IMG/VR virus record: IMGVR_UViG_3300023279_000679
Span: 1 to 21,771 of that record
Direction: 5' to 3' (one strand)
Source: a virus
DNA: 21,771 nucleotides
Part shown: positions 7,447 through 13,535 of the stretch, one piece after another
How positions within the stretch are numbered: position 1 is the stretch's first letter
Layout: each line of letters opens with the position of its first letter
Translations under genes and position numbers: made by a program
Notes under the pieces: generated by a model
Seen by the model: only the letters and a program-made list of their open reading frames with translations
Told to the model about the DNA's origin: nothing
Databases searched by the model: none

Positions 7447-7784
7447 TAACAATGCCCCTTGTCGTGTTTATTTGCTAATTCACACAAATATTCAGCCCAC
7501 CATAGTCGCCATTTTTTAATATGGCTCAGGTGTACCTGACCTTGATAAGCCTTCTTGTACCGCCTTAATCTGCCAGTGACCACTTCCCATCCATCAGGAG
7601 GATCGAAAAACAAAATGGTGGCGGCGAATGTATTGACATACCAATCGAATATAAAGGCGGGCAACCCCACCATGATTCGCAACGGCTTTTCCAATGTAGT
7701 GCCTTCGACCGCATCGCGCAATTTCATCACCCAGATAAAAATCATGATGAGCAAAAGAAAATTCACTACCACAAATTCAATCAT
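7446..7784 (-). CDS. Membrane protein of lysis block, unknown family
   Basis: A 112-residue protein with one strong span at residues 4-20 (FVVVNFLLLIMIFIWVM), a second hydrophobic stretch at about 36-60, and a basic, Trp-rich cytoplasmic-looking end (RLRRYKKAYQG, KKWRLWWAEYLCELANKHDKGHC). Proteins with such a D-x-W-x-V-x-x-R-L-x-R-Y pattern and a closing D-x-G-H-C recur in phage lysis or head regions to my recollection, but without known function. The gene overlaps the endolysin stop by four bases (ATGA). It could be a holin or antiholin; uncertain. Confidence 0.7.
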   Translation of the reverse strand: MIEFVVVNFLLLIMIFIWVMKLRDAVEGTTLEKPLRIMVGLPAFIFDWYVNTFAATILFFDPPDGWEVVTGRLRRYKKAYQGQVHLSHIKKWRLWWAEYLCELANKHDKGHC

Positions 7785-8251
7785 CGTTTATCCCATCTCG
7801 CAGGGCCGTTAAGCCTGATATCGTAATGTGTGCGTCCTTTATACCTGCCGATACCATGTCTGGCAACGTAAATCATTTCAAGTTCGTCAGCGATCAAATT
7901 GTCATCTATCCTGATCCTGTTGCCATTTGGATAGATATATTCCATCCAGAAGTCAGCAGCAGAGCGCCTGTGTTCCGATGGTTTTTTTTCTTCTTCTAAT
8001 TTTAAGCCGTGTTTTTTGGCATTCTTGATTTTGAGGGCGCGGTCGTATGCGAAGCATCGATTACCGGAAGTAATATGAACAATTACATCCTTCGCGTTTT
8101 TTTCGGGATTGGCGTGATCCTGTTCCATTGCAAGAAATGTTTCTGCAAGGGACTCAAGATTGTTGACTAATTCAACGTCAACGGTGTCAAAACCACAATT
8201 ATCCTTACAGGCGAATTCATGCCTGTTAAACCGCCGCGATATATCGCCCAC
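7781..8251 (-). CDS. M15-type peptidase endolysin
   Basis: A 156-residue zinc peptidase of the D-Ala-D-Ala carboxypeptidase / L-Ala-D-Glu endopeptidase group, expected to cut the peptide cross-links of peptidoglycan. The family opening is seen as FNRHEFACKDNCGFDTVD. ITSGNRC leads to the first metal motif SEHRRSAAD (H94, D100) and the last ligand lies in THYDIR (H142). The first motif is one residue shorter than the usual S-x-H-x2-G-x-A-x-D and has Ser for Gly. The start is GTG at 8251, forced by an in-frame TGA two codons upstream. No signal peptide, so release would need a holin. It is followed by the membrane genes of the lysis cassette. Confidence 0.85.
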   Translation of the reverse strand: MGDISRRFNRHEFACKDNCGFDTVDVELVNNLESLAETFLAMEQDHANPEKNAKDVIVHITSGNRCFAYDRALKIKNAKKHGLKLEEEKKPSEHRRSAADFWMEYIYPNGNRIRIDDNLIADELEMIYVARHGIGRYKGRTHYDIRLNGPARWDKR

Positions 8252-8254
8252 GGT

Positions 8255-8380
8255 TCAGGCTCGTTTTTGACTCGGAATCGCCGGGGTTGTGAATTTTTTA
8301 GCTTGTCCTATCGGTCGCGGTTTCAGGGGAGTATAAATTCTTCCCCGTTCACGCACCGGTGGGTCTTGTGGTCTGGGCAT
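8255..8380 (-). CDS. Small Pro/Arg-rich hypothetical protein
   Basis: A 41-residue, strongly basic and Pro-rich protein (begins MPRPQDPPVRERGRIYTPLK) ending four bases before the endolysin GTG. ATG at 8380 is chosen over an in-frame ATG at 8440, which lies inside the preceding small gene and lacks a ribosome site. It overlaps the 42-residue gene by 32 bases. Codon phase is uninterrupted and adjacent genes are tight, but no family is recognised; a real gene is likely, not certain. Confidence 0.45.
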   Translation of the reverse strand: MPRPQDPPVRERGRIYTPLKPRPIGQAKKFTTPAIPSQKRA

Positions 8381-8477
8381 TTGATTTCTCGGTTTTTCCT
8401 GCTTTATCAAGTTTTTTGGCAAATTCAGTGCGACGCGCATCCTTAGACGACTGACGCGCTTTCGATATACCTGCCAT
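8349..8477 (-). CDS. Small basic hypothetical protein
   Basis: A 42-residue Lys/Arg/Ser-rich protein (begins MAGISKARQSSKDARRTEFA) that looks helical and nucleic-acid-binding in composition. ATG at 8477 has no good ribosome site; TTG just before it and a GTG overlapping the stop of the upstream gene are alternatives, the latter giving translational coupling. Similar tiny basic proteins occur before head genes in many phages, but the role is unknown. Confidence 0.45.
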   Translation of the reverse strand: MAGISKARQSSKDARRTEFAKKLDKAGKTEKSNAQTTRPTGA

Positions 8478-8497
8478 CAATTTTTTTTGACGCTTGT

Positions 8498-8641
8498 TTA
8501 GCACTTAAACTTGGTTGCAGACTTCGCGCTCTTGCCACCGGAAGTTTTTTCCTTTACGGAGCTGGCGTCAGGAGCTGAATTAGCACCCTTCGGAGTTCCA
8601 ATTTTTTTGTTACCCTGACCTGTTTTGTGAGTACCATACAT
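8498..8641 (-). CDS. Small basic Gly/Lys/Ser-rich protein
   Basis: A 47-residue protein (begins MYGTHKTGQGNKKIGTPKG, ends KSATKFKC), Lys-rich and low-complexity, probably disordered, with one terminal Cys. A clear ribosome site (AGAGGA) lies seven bases before ATG at 8641. It stands first in a chain of three tiny basic genes before the endolysin. Family not recognised. Confidence 0.6.
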   Translation of the reverse strand: MYGTHKTGQGNKKIGTPKGANSAPDASSVKEKTSGGKSAKSATKFKC

Positions 8642-8690
8642 ACCTGAATCCTCTATTGAGTGAATTATTGATTATATCCAACAATTTCGA

Positions 8691-8957
8691 CTAATCAAGC
8701 ATATCATACCCTTCCTCGAAAGCTATTTTCGACATATAAGAATCGATTTTGCCATCATACAACAAATAATAACCACCAGACCTCGGTAGATGGGATTGAT
8801 AAAACTCCTTTGATACGTCAACCATATCACTCACCTCGCCATCAGTAACTCCCGTGAGCCTAACCTTAGTCGGGGTGCCATCATCAAAATCAACAGCATC
8901 CACCCTGCTGATAACCATTGCATGCACAGTTTTATACTTTAATTCATATTTATTCAT
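8691..8957 (-). CDS. Hypothetical protein in leftward operon
   Basis: An 88-residue soluble acidic protein with alternating strand/helix pattern (VHAMVISRVDAVDF, KVRLTGVTDGEV, SGGYYLLYDGKIDSYMSK). The ending, with GGYYLLYDGKIDSYMSKIAFEEGY, resembles small phage proteins of unknown function I have seen near operon starts, but I cannot name a family. ATG at 8957 follows TAGGAGAATAAAAA and overlaps the stop of the upstream gene, indicating coupling. Confidence 0.72.
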   Translation of the reverse strand: MNKYELKYKTVHAMVISRVDAVDFDDGTPTKVRLTGVTDGEVSDMVDVSKEFYQSHLPRSGGYYLLYDGKIDSYMSKIAFEEGYDMLD

Positions 8958-9246
8958 TTTTTATTCTCCTAGCCCGAAAGCCGTCTTCATGATAAATAAC
9001 CTCGTCCTCGTCCGGCCCGATACAACTACAATCAGCATAATGCTCTGCATGCTTCTCGCAGTAAGGCTCATCACACAACCCGCATGTGCCTACATCAGAC
9101 GCATACACGATAGATTCCCATTTCGGGTTATTATTCCTTTTCGGTCTACCCAGATATCCCATAGCCTCTATCCAGTCATCAGCAATAGCCAGTCGTTCTT
9201 CGACCGTAAATTCATATTTTCCTCTTATAACCACAGTCTGTAGCAA
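8950..9246 (-). CDS. Cysteine/histidine-rich protein, first gene of leftward operon
   Basis: A 98-residue acidic protein. The centre carries C-G-L-C-DEPYC-EKHAEHYADC-S-C, six Cys and two His within about 24 residues, suggesting a zinc-binding fold. N-terminal part is helical (FTVEERLAIADDWIEAMGYLG). The start is uncertain: TTG at 9246 gives full length, GTG lies four codons later, and the first ATG (MGYLG) is deep inside. The best-looking AAGAGGAAAAT-ATG is out of frame and yields only a short peptide. First gene after the promoter at 9293-9321; it might regulate, but function is unknown. Confidence 0.6.
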   Translation of the reverse strand: MLQTVVIRGKYEFTVEERLAIADDWIEAMGYLGRPKRNNNPKWESIVYASDVGTCGLCDEPYCEKHAEHYADCSCIGPDEDEVIYHEDGFRARRIKNE

Positions 9247-9292
9247 GTAACGGCCTGTTACTCATTCGCAAATATCTTCAGTTGAAAACATA

Positions 9293-9321
9293 ATAGTAAT
9301 TAATTCACAATACCCCGTCAA
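9293..9321 (-). promoter_or_regulatory. Strong promoter for packaging/lysis operon
   Basis: On the minus strand TTGACG (9316-9321), 17-base spacer, TACTAT (9293-9298); the predicted start is near 9286, leaving a leader of about 40 bases before the first gene. A 16-base AATTGGTACAAAATTT box and a GGGTATAACCCC near-palindrome lie just upstream of -35, suitable for an activator or repressor. Confidence 0.65.
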
Positions 9322-9328
9322 CATCGAA

Positions 9329-9351
9329 AATTGGTACAAAATTTTTAGGGT
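9329..9351. repeat. AATTGGTACAAAA box, copy 1
   Basis: AATTGGTACAAAA at 9329-9341 followed by TTTAGGGT at 9344-9351. The same pair of elements recurs about 96 bases away at 9425-9465. The copy touches the upstream edge of the leftward promoter, so it is a candidate regulator-binding site. Confidence 0.55.
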
Positions 9352-9385
9352 ATAACCCCGTGATTTCCGGCATATTTGAATAATC

Positions 9386-9398
9386 GATAGCAACTATC
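9386..9398. promoter_or_regulatory. Operator-like inverted repeat GATAG-CAA-CTATC
   Basis: Perfect 5-bp inverted repeat with a 3-base centre, located between the two AATTGGTACAAAA boxes and 65 bases upstream of the leftward promoter. Symmetry and place suit a dimeric HTH regulator such as those at 13649 or 19852, but no binding is shown. Confidence 0.35.
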
Positions 9399-9424
9399 AA
9401 TGACTTACGAGCGAATCGTCCCTG

Positions 9425-9465
9425 AATTGGTACAAAAATTATATTAGAAAACGCTTATTTAGGGT
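9425..9465. repeat. AATTGGTACAAAA box, copy 2
   Basis: AATTGGTACAAAAATT at 9425-9440 with TTTAGGGT at 9458-9465, matching the order of elements in copy 1 but with a wider gap. Both copies lie in the same orientation. Confidence 0.55.
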
Positions 9466-9842
9466 GAAAGTAGCTGGCGGGCGTGTCGGATGCCTATTGT
9501 GTATCCCCCGTCGCGACGCTGCGAAAACTCAGGGGGTGGGGGGCGGCAATATTTGTGATCATGCCTTCCGATCCCATCCGTCGGTTCCATCCGCCATCCG
9601 TGCCGGTGATGGCGATGCAATCTCCTATGGATGCAAGGCAATGCAATGCAATCCGTGTACACGTGCCGCTGATAGGTAGCTGCAATGCGGGCTGTAGATA
9701 TCGGCTTCCTGTATGGCCCTGTAAGCCACGATATCGCATGCAGGCTCATGGTTATATGCCACGTATTACGACGCCTTATATCGCATCCGCATCTATATCA
9801 CCTTATATATCAACGACTTATGAATTAAGTGTAAATAATGTC
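9466..9842. other. Gene-free palindrome-rich region, possible origin or RNA
   Basis: No convincing gene on either strand; the open frames here lack ribosome sites and have unnatural composition. The stretch is locally GC-rich (CCCCC at 9505-9509 facing GGGGG at 9532-9536), and holds 10-bp palindromes CGTCGCGACG (9509-9518) and CGTGTACACG (9654-9663), the 9-mer CGTATTACG (9762-9770), three CCATCCG repeats (9574, 9587, 9594), and a long hairpin at 9697-9735 (GATATC-GGCTT paired with AAGCC-AC-GATATC). Such density fits a replication origin, control region or structured RNA. Confidence 0.5.
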
Positions 9843-9870
9843 TTTACAAGTGTTGGAAATTGGCTATACT
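9843..9870 (+). promoter_or_regulatory. Early rightward promoter
   Basis: TTTACA (9843-9848), 16-base spacer, TATACT (9865-9870), about 75 bases before the first plus-strand gene. Shares the nine bases TTTACAAGT with the promoter at 13926-13954, suggesting both are co-regulated early promoters. Confidence 0.65.
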
Positions 9871-9949
9871 TATGGGGAATCAAGGCAATTGTGCAAGGAA
9901 TGCACCATCAAACCATCAAATGAACATGCCATGATCAGGAGCTAACAAG

Positions 9950-10057
9950 ATGACTACCATTAAAGTTCTACGCCTACTTACACTGGCAATGATTATCTAC
10001 TTCCTTTATCAGCTATATATGTTTGTTAGTTCTTTTAATCTACCAACTACAGGGTAA
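9950..10057 (+). CDS. 35-residue membrane microprotein
   Basis: First gene after the early promoter, with a strong ribosome site (CAGGAGCTAAC, ending three bases before ATG). The product has one hydrophobic span at about residues 8-27 (LLTLAMIIYFLYQLYMFVSS) preceded by two basic residues. Too short for family assignment. The same AGGAGCTAAC ribosome site is used at 13990 and is mirrored in a terminator loop at 21057-21065. Early, strongly translated single-span peptides in phages often inhibit host membrane proteins; inference. Confidence 0.65.
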   Translation: MTTIKVLRLLTLAMIIYFLYQLYMFVSSFNLPTTG

Positions 10058-10063
10058 ACAATC

Positions 10064-10294
10064 ATGCGACTAATGACAGGCCGCGAGGCTATAAACGAGC
10101 TAAACGACATTATCAACGATACCGATCACGGTTCACTATCAACTACCATTCACTGTAATGATGAGATGTTCGCTACCGACGGGCTGACTACTGACCAGTT
10201 AAACCGCATTCGTTTTCTAATCGACTACGTGTATGGCGAGTTGCCTACCGATCCAGACTTCGAAGCAATGCAACGTCGCGGGATACTGGTATGA
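10064..10294 (+). CDS. Small early hypothetical protein
   Basis: A 76-residue acidic, helical protein (starts MRLMTGREAINELNDIIND) ending DPDFEAMQRRGILV. ATG at 10064 is six bases after the stop of the microprotein gene, with AGGG upstream. It overlaps the next gene by four bases (ATGA). No family recognised. Confidence 0.72.
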   Translation: MRLMTGREAINELNDIINDTDHGSLSTTIHCNDEMFATDGLTTDQLNRIRFLIDYVYGELPTDPDFEAMQRRGILV

Positions 10295-10521
10295 ATACTA
10301 TTGCAATGGCCGCGCCATCTAAATGGCTTAAAGCTCTGGTCAAAGATATCAAGGCCGCCGGTTATTATGTCGCCGCTGACTATCCCTCTGGGATGGTTGT
10401 CGGCTACATAGACAAGGGCGATAAGACTCCAGTCTTCAGAGCATTCGAACATACACGCGGTCACTGGTACGTTAAGGCCGCCGATGGAATGCTGACCACT
10501 ACTGGTGACAGTCATGCCTGA
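10291..10521 (+). CDS. Small early hypothetical protein
   Basis: A 76-residue protein with alternating pattern (KWLKALVKDIKAAGYYVAAD, MVVGYIDKGDKTPVFRAFEH, GHWYVKAADGML) that suggests a compact alpha/beta fold. The start overlaps the previous stop (ATGA), and its own end overlaps the 52-residue gene by eight bases. Unknown function. Confidence 0.72.
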   Translation: MNTIAMAAPSKWLKALVKDIKAAGYYVAADYPSGMVVGYIDKGDKTPVFRAFEHTRGHWYVKAADGMLTTTGDSHA

Positions 10522-10672
10522 TACTCCACACGAATACGAGGTAATGACCGATGATGGCATCATTATCATTGAGGCTTATACGCCATGCCATGCCGCTAGA
10601 CTCGCAGAGGATGAGGGTTATCAAACCCTGTCCTATCATCCGGTTCAACTACTGCCGAAACTGGAGTTATAA
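10514..10672 (+). CDS. 52-residue early protein
   Basis: Begins MPDTPHEYEVMTDDGIIIIE and ends in VQLLPKLEL. It has the shape of a small beta-strand/helix protein: a strand pair at residues 7-22 and a helix at about 24-34 (PCHAARLAEDEGYQ). Its last codons (CTGGAGTTATAA) double as the ribosome site of the next gene, as also happens at 11018. Supported by seamless spacing: start inside the previous gene, stop one base before the next ATG. Confidence 0.65.
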   Translation: MPDTPHEYEVMTDDGIIIIEAYTPCHAARLAEDEGYQTLSYHPVQLLPKLEL

Positions 10673-10673
10673 A

Positions 10674-11018
10674 ATGATAACCATCGACTTTTGCTATCAA
10701 ACTATTACGCCTGAATCCGCCGAACATGGTGATTTTGATTCTCATGGTTTTATTACTCGCGGTCACTGGAAATTTCCTATAAACAATGATTTTACCCCTG
10801 CCGCATACGAGCGCCAACAATGGGAACTAGGCGACCTTAGAGGCTTGATATCATTCGCACGGTCATTAGGCATCCATCAATATCCCGATGCTGACTGGTT
10901 TTATTCTCTTGACCCAGACATCAATTATCAAACCGGTGAAGAGACTACTTACAGCATGCATATTGACGGGACTACTGTCGCTACACTTAACCGAATCGGC
11001 AAACTACTGGAGTTATAA
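10674..11018 (+). CDS. Early hypothetical protein
   Basis: A 114-residue acidic, aromatic-rich protein (MITIDFCYQTITPESAEHGD at the start; QYPDADWFYSLDPDINYQTG in the middle). ATG at 10674 is chosen over an in-frame ATG at 10551 because it follows the GGAGTTATAAA ribosome site and the stop of the 52-residue gene. WFYSLDPDINYQTGEETTYSMH resembles small phage proteins of unknown function that I have seen in early regions. No catalytic motif is visible. Confidence 0.75.
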   Translation: MITIDFCYQTITPESAEHGDFDSHGFITRGHWKFPINNDFTPAAYERQQWELGDLRGLISFARSLGIHQYPDADWFYSLDPDINYQTGEETTYSMHIDGTTVATLNRIGKLLEL

Positions 11019-11021
11019 ACC

Positions 11022-11228
11022 ATGACTGAAATCACCCTAACATCAATCGAACGATTACAAGTTAAAAAGGCTGTCGCCATCGATGTATATAACGTCATAA
11101 CCATTCACTATCACGAATTAGGACAAATGACTAACATCGAATCCGCCGCCTATAAAGACATACTGCTGTCATTACTCGATAACGCAGTAGAAGCCATAAA
11201 CAAATACGATAAGGAGACGGCATTATGA
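11022..11228 (+). CDS. Small helical early protein
   Basis: A 68-residue protein, nearly all helix by composition (SIERLQVKKAVAIDVYNVIT, YKDILLSLLDNAVEAINKYD). Start ATG at 11022 follows CTGGAGTTATAAACC, where the ribosome site is made by the last codons of the upstream gene. Its stop overlaps the next start (ATGA). Function unknown. Confidence 0.7.
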   Translation: MTEITLTSIERLQVKKAVAIDVYNVITIHYHELGQMTNIESAAYKDILLSLLDNAVEAINKYDKETAL

Positions 11229-11335
11229 GCGCATATGACACAGCACCGGAATCATTAAAAGATAGGTACGACATTTATCTGGCCTGTACCGATGATAGCC
11301 CGCCGAAGTCCTTTAATGAATGGCTCAACTCATGA
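11225..11335 (+). CDS. 36-residue early protein
   Basis: The product (MSAYDTAPESLKDRYDIYLA, ending PPKSFNEWLNS) resembles short phage proteins containing a DxYLAC...P.SF.EWL pattern, which I recall as recurrent but unnamed. AAGGAGACGG just upstream is a strong ribosome site. ATGA overlaps join it to genes on both sides, supporting reality despite its size. Confidence 0.65.
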   Translation: MSAYDTAPESLKDRYDIYLACTDDSPPKSFNEWLNS

Positions 11336-11487
11336 TTTATCATGATCATGGTAACCCCTGTTCAACCCTGATAGTGGCGCTATGCGTCGCTATCTTTATC
11401 GCTGCGGCGGCATATGCACTTACTGAATATTTTAATGTCGCATACAGTATTTTGGAATCCACTTATTGTAACATAAACCGAGGTTAA
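11332..11487 (+). CDS. 51-residue single-span membrane protein
   Basis: Residues 12-31 form a clear transmembrane segment (TLIVALCVAIFIAAAAYALT), with a polar N-terminus (MIYHDHGNP) and a 20-residue polar end holding a Cys. Its start overlaps the previous stop and it ends five bases before the next gene's GTG. One of three tiny membrane proteins in this early cluster. Function unknown. Confidence 0.62.
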   Translation: MIYHDHGNPCSTLIVALCVAIFIAAAAYALTEYFNVAYSILESTYCNINRG

Positions 11488-11492
11488 ACACT

Positions 11493-11729
11493 GTGAAATC
11501 ATACGATTACAAGCATATCATTCCGCAGGATAATGGCACGTTTACCGTTAAGGGTTATGACCATTGGCCTGCTCATTCTGTACTGGCTGGGCAAGTTCGC
11601 ATTAACTTTATCGCGAGTTACCGGACGCTGACCGGTGCGCGAGAAGACCACCCAGACGCTGAATTGAGCCATCCATTTATTGAGCCTGTAAACACCTTCA
11701 ATCATCTGAGCGGCGAGGGCGATTTATGA
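11493..11729 (+). CDS. Small early hypothetical protein
   Basis: A 78-residue protein starting at GTG 11493, supported by CCGAGGTTAAACACT directly upstream. It reads like a compact soluble domain (NGTFTVKGYDHWPAHSVLAG, then QVRINFIASYRTLTGAREDH) ending in an acidic tail. The stop overlaps the next ATG. No recognised family. Confidence 0.68.
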   Translation: MKSYDYKHIIPQDNGTFTVKGYDHWPAHSVLAGQVRINFIASYRTLTGAREDHPDAELSHPFIEPVNTFNHLSGEGDL

Positions 11730-11902
11730 CATATATCAACTGGAAACCTAACGGCGACAATCACCTGCTAGAGACTATTGATCAGTTCGAAACCAGAACC
11801 GAGGCGCAAACCATGCTGCGAGAATATCAGGAAGCATATTCCGACATGGCTAACCTTTACCTATCTAACCGCAGCACTGCTGAATGGAGGGATGAACAAT
11901 GA
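11726..11902 (+). CDS. 58-residue helical early protein
   Basis: Starts MTYINWKPNGDNHLLETIDQ and continues with an amphipathic helix (TEAQTMLREYQEAYSDMANL) ending YLSNRSTAEWRDEQ. The L-x-x-Y-x-x-A-Y ... LS-R-x-x-x-x-W pattern is common in small phage proteins of unknown role. ATGA overlaps on both sides. Confidence 0.68.
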   Translation: MTYINWKPNGDNHLLETIDQFETRTEAQTMLREYQEAYSDMANLYLSNRSTAEWRDEQ

Positions 11903-12156
11903 GATATTACGACGAGGGATACAACGAAGAGCGAGACGAGTACGAACAGGAACAACAGTGGGAGGATGGTGTGCATGACCCGCTACATATCTGTTTTGCT
12001 AACAAGGGTTCAGCTTTACGCTGTTCCAGTCCTACCAACCCGCGCAACCTGTCCTGTCCGACCTGTGGCGAGCCTAACAGGCTCACGCCTGCCGATGTGG
12101 CTCTGGGCTACCAGTGCGATATATGCGCAGATAGAGACGAGCGAGGATTTTACTAA
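11899..12156 (+). CDS. Small protein with C-terminal zinc ribbon
   Basis: An 85-residue protein with an acidic, Glu/Tyr-rich start (YYDEGYNEERDEYEQEQQWE) and a C-terminal pair of CxxC knuckles, CPTCGEP then CDIC, separated by about 17 residues, typical of a zinc ribbon that binds nucleic acid or protein. Good ribosome site TGGAGGGATGAAC. ATGA overlap upstream and TAATG downstream. Confidence 0.72.
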   Translation: MRYYDEGYNEERDEYEQEQQWEDGVHDPLHICFANKGSALRCSSPTNPRNLSCPTCGEPNRLTPADVALGYQCDICADRDERGFY

Positions 12157-12377
12157 TGATATACATATCCCAACCACTAGCCAAACGTATTAACTGGATA
12201 TTTGGCGACCTGCTAACTAGTACGATGACGAGAATTCAAGGCGAATATCAAGTAACCAAAATGACGCTGACAAGGCGAGGCATGGCAATGGTCATCACGC
12301 CAGAAACCACACTGGTCGATTTAGGCCGTATGATTAACCACTACAACCAACCCGATGGAGAGAATCATGACATTTAG
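12156..12377 (+). CDS. Small early hypothetical protein
   Basis: A 73-residue basic protein (starts MIYISQPLAKRINWIFGDLL), with QGEYQVTKMTLTRRGMAMVI suggesting a beta hairpin. Start overlaps the previous stop (TAATG); the 3' end overlaps the next gene by 11 bases. No family recognised. Confidence 0.68.
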   Translation: MIYISQPLAKRINWIFGDLLTSTMTRIQGEYQVTKMTLTRRGMAMVITPETTLVDLGRMINHYNQPDGENHDI

Positions 12378-12543
12378 CCAATGGATGAAACGAGTAGACT
12401 GCGAGATAATGAGTATATCTGGCCTGTGTTCTGGTGATTTAGCTGATCGCCCTTACTATGATCAATTCGAAGATGAAATCAGCCCGTATGATGCTGCTAT
12501 CGAGTGTCTGGAATACAATGATTACCCTGTAGAGCTGCTTTGA
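12367..12543 (+). CDS. Conserved small phage protein (SGLSSxDLxD type)
   Basis: A 58-residue protein. ATG at 12367 is chosen over an in-frame ATG at 12355 because GATGGAGAGAATC precedes it. It follows a layout I recall from many phage genomes: M-T-F-x-Q-W at the start, VD then a GL-C-SGDLADRPYYDQFEDE core and a P-x-x-AA-x-x-x-L end. Function remains unknown in the family. It overlaps genes on both sides. Confidence 0.75.
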   Translation: MTFSQWMKRVDCEIMSISGLCSGDLADRPYYDQFEDEISPYDAAIECLEYNDYPVELL

Positions 12544-12773
12544 ATCGTTTAAATATCTATGTCGGTGACCGGATTAAATTCCGGTCATACGACGGTAAAC
12601 GAATCATTGACAGGCGAGTGAATGGCATCCGCGATGGCATCCCATTAGTTCGCTATCACGGCTGGAAAGAGTTCAGGGTCAATATGTCCGATATAACCAC
12701 AGTCTATAACGCTGAGCGCACTTGTGTTCATGGTGTCTGGACTAATTTCGAGGTAATTAGATATGAGATATAA
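12540..12773 (+). CDS. Small early hypothetical protein with TTG start
   Basis: A 77-residue basic protein with SH3-like strand pattern (NIYVGDRIKFRSYDGKRIID, GIPLVRYHGWKEFRV). TTG at 12540 overlaps the previous TGA and has GTAGAG upstream; no usable ATG exists until late in the frame. The 3' end overlaps the next gene by 11 bases. Confidence 0.65.
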   Translation: MNRLNIYVGDRIKFRSYDGKRIIDRRVNGIRDGIPLVRYHGWKEFRVNMSDITTVYNAERTCVHGVWTNFEVIRYEI

Positions 12774-13431
12774 AACACTGACAGCAAAAGAAGATTACTC
12801 GCTCGGTGAAATCGGTTTAATGATTGATGGTGTTCGCATGATGGACTATCCTAGCGTCGCTATGGAAGGGCGCTTGATAGCTCATGATATCCTTGAGCAT
12901 CAGAACGGCCTGCATAACATAGGTTCAATAGGTGATGAGCTAGAAGCATTAGGCGGCGTCTGGTATGTGAGAGGACAGCACGGTGATATCACCCGCGATT
13001 ACAACGTAAACACACCATCGCAGCATATAGCCGCTGATATTTCCAATATGGCTATGATGTTTGTTGATGGTGTCGGGCTTAACCATCCAATACCGCGCAC
13101 CTATTCGCATGATTATGACGAAGATTTCAGGGATATTATTAATCTAGCTCGGCATGATTATTTAAGGGAATTGCAAGATAGGGATATAAGCGATTATAAC
13201 CAACAAATACCAGAATATTTCGATGCCTGCCTGCACTGTATGCGCAGCGGGTTTAATAAAGCGGCTCGTCGGTTTGCCAATATCGACGCCAACGGGCTAT
13301 TTTGGGAGATAGCCAAAACAGTTGACCCCCACGCTAAACATATTGAATACGAGGGACAGCAATTCAGGCTCGGTTATGATAGCAATCAGGTGCAATGTTA
13401 TGAGATAATAGAAGATGAATATTACCTTTAA
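12763..13431 (+). CDS. Conserved phage hypothetical protein
   Basis: A 222-residue acidic protein, the largest of the first early cluster. Notable stretches: YPSVAMEGRLIAHDILEHQN and GDELEALGGVWYVRGQHGDI near the N-terminus, then a helical middle and a C-terminal EGQQFRLGYDSNQVQCYEII. The MEGR-x-x-AHDILEH-x-NG ... ELEALG-x-x-W-x-VRGQHG pattern recurs in phage early proteins to my recollection, without a known role. No catalytic motif visible. ATG at 12763 follows CGAGGTAATTAG. Confidence 0.78.
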   Translation: MRYKTLTAKEDYSLGEIGLMIDGVRMMDYPSVAMEGRLIAHDILEHQNGLHNIGSIGDELEALGGVWYVRGQHGDITRDYNVNTPSQHIAADISNMAMMFVDGVGLNHPIPRTYSHDYDEDFRDIINLARHDYLRELQDRDISDYNQQIPEYFDACLHCMRSGFNKAARRFANIDANGLFWEIAKTVDPHAKHIEYEGQQFRLGYDSNQVQCYEIIEDEYYL

Positions 13432-13454
13432 TAATAAAGCCAGGATTTATATAT

Positions 13455-13535
13455 ATGAAAGCCACATTATACCTATTCACATTCGTTGTAATTGTTCATT
13501 TTATCCTATTCGCGCTCAGCGGTGTTAGCGCCTAA
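13455..13535 (+). CDS. 26-residue membrane microprotein
   Basis: MKATLYLFTFVVIVHFILFA followed by LSGVSA: one hydrophobic span over nearly the whole length. CAGGA lies nine bases before ATG. It is the last gene before an intrinsic terminator, so transcription includes it. Could be a real micro-membrane protein or a chance frame; no family. Confidence 0.5.
   Translation: MKATLYLFTFVVIVHFILFALSGVSA

Noticed and set aside
9425-9445. Sigma54-like promoter (TGGTAC-N5-TTATA)
   Set aside because: The essential GC of the -12 element is missing and the -24 element deviates.
9630-9652. ATGCAATGCAATGCAA run as iterons
   Set aside because: Only two to three very short units; too small to call iterons by itself.
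9459-9923. Several 70-146 codon frames on both strands
   Set aside because: No ribosome sites, His/Arg/Pro/Cys-biased translations, mutual overlap, and the region is filled with palindromes and a promoter.
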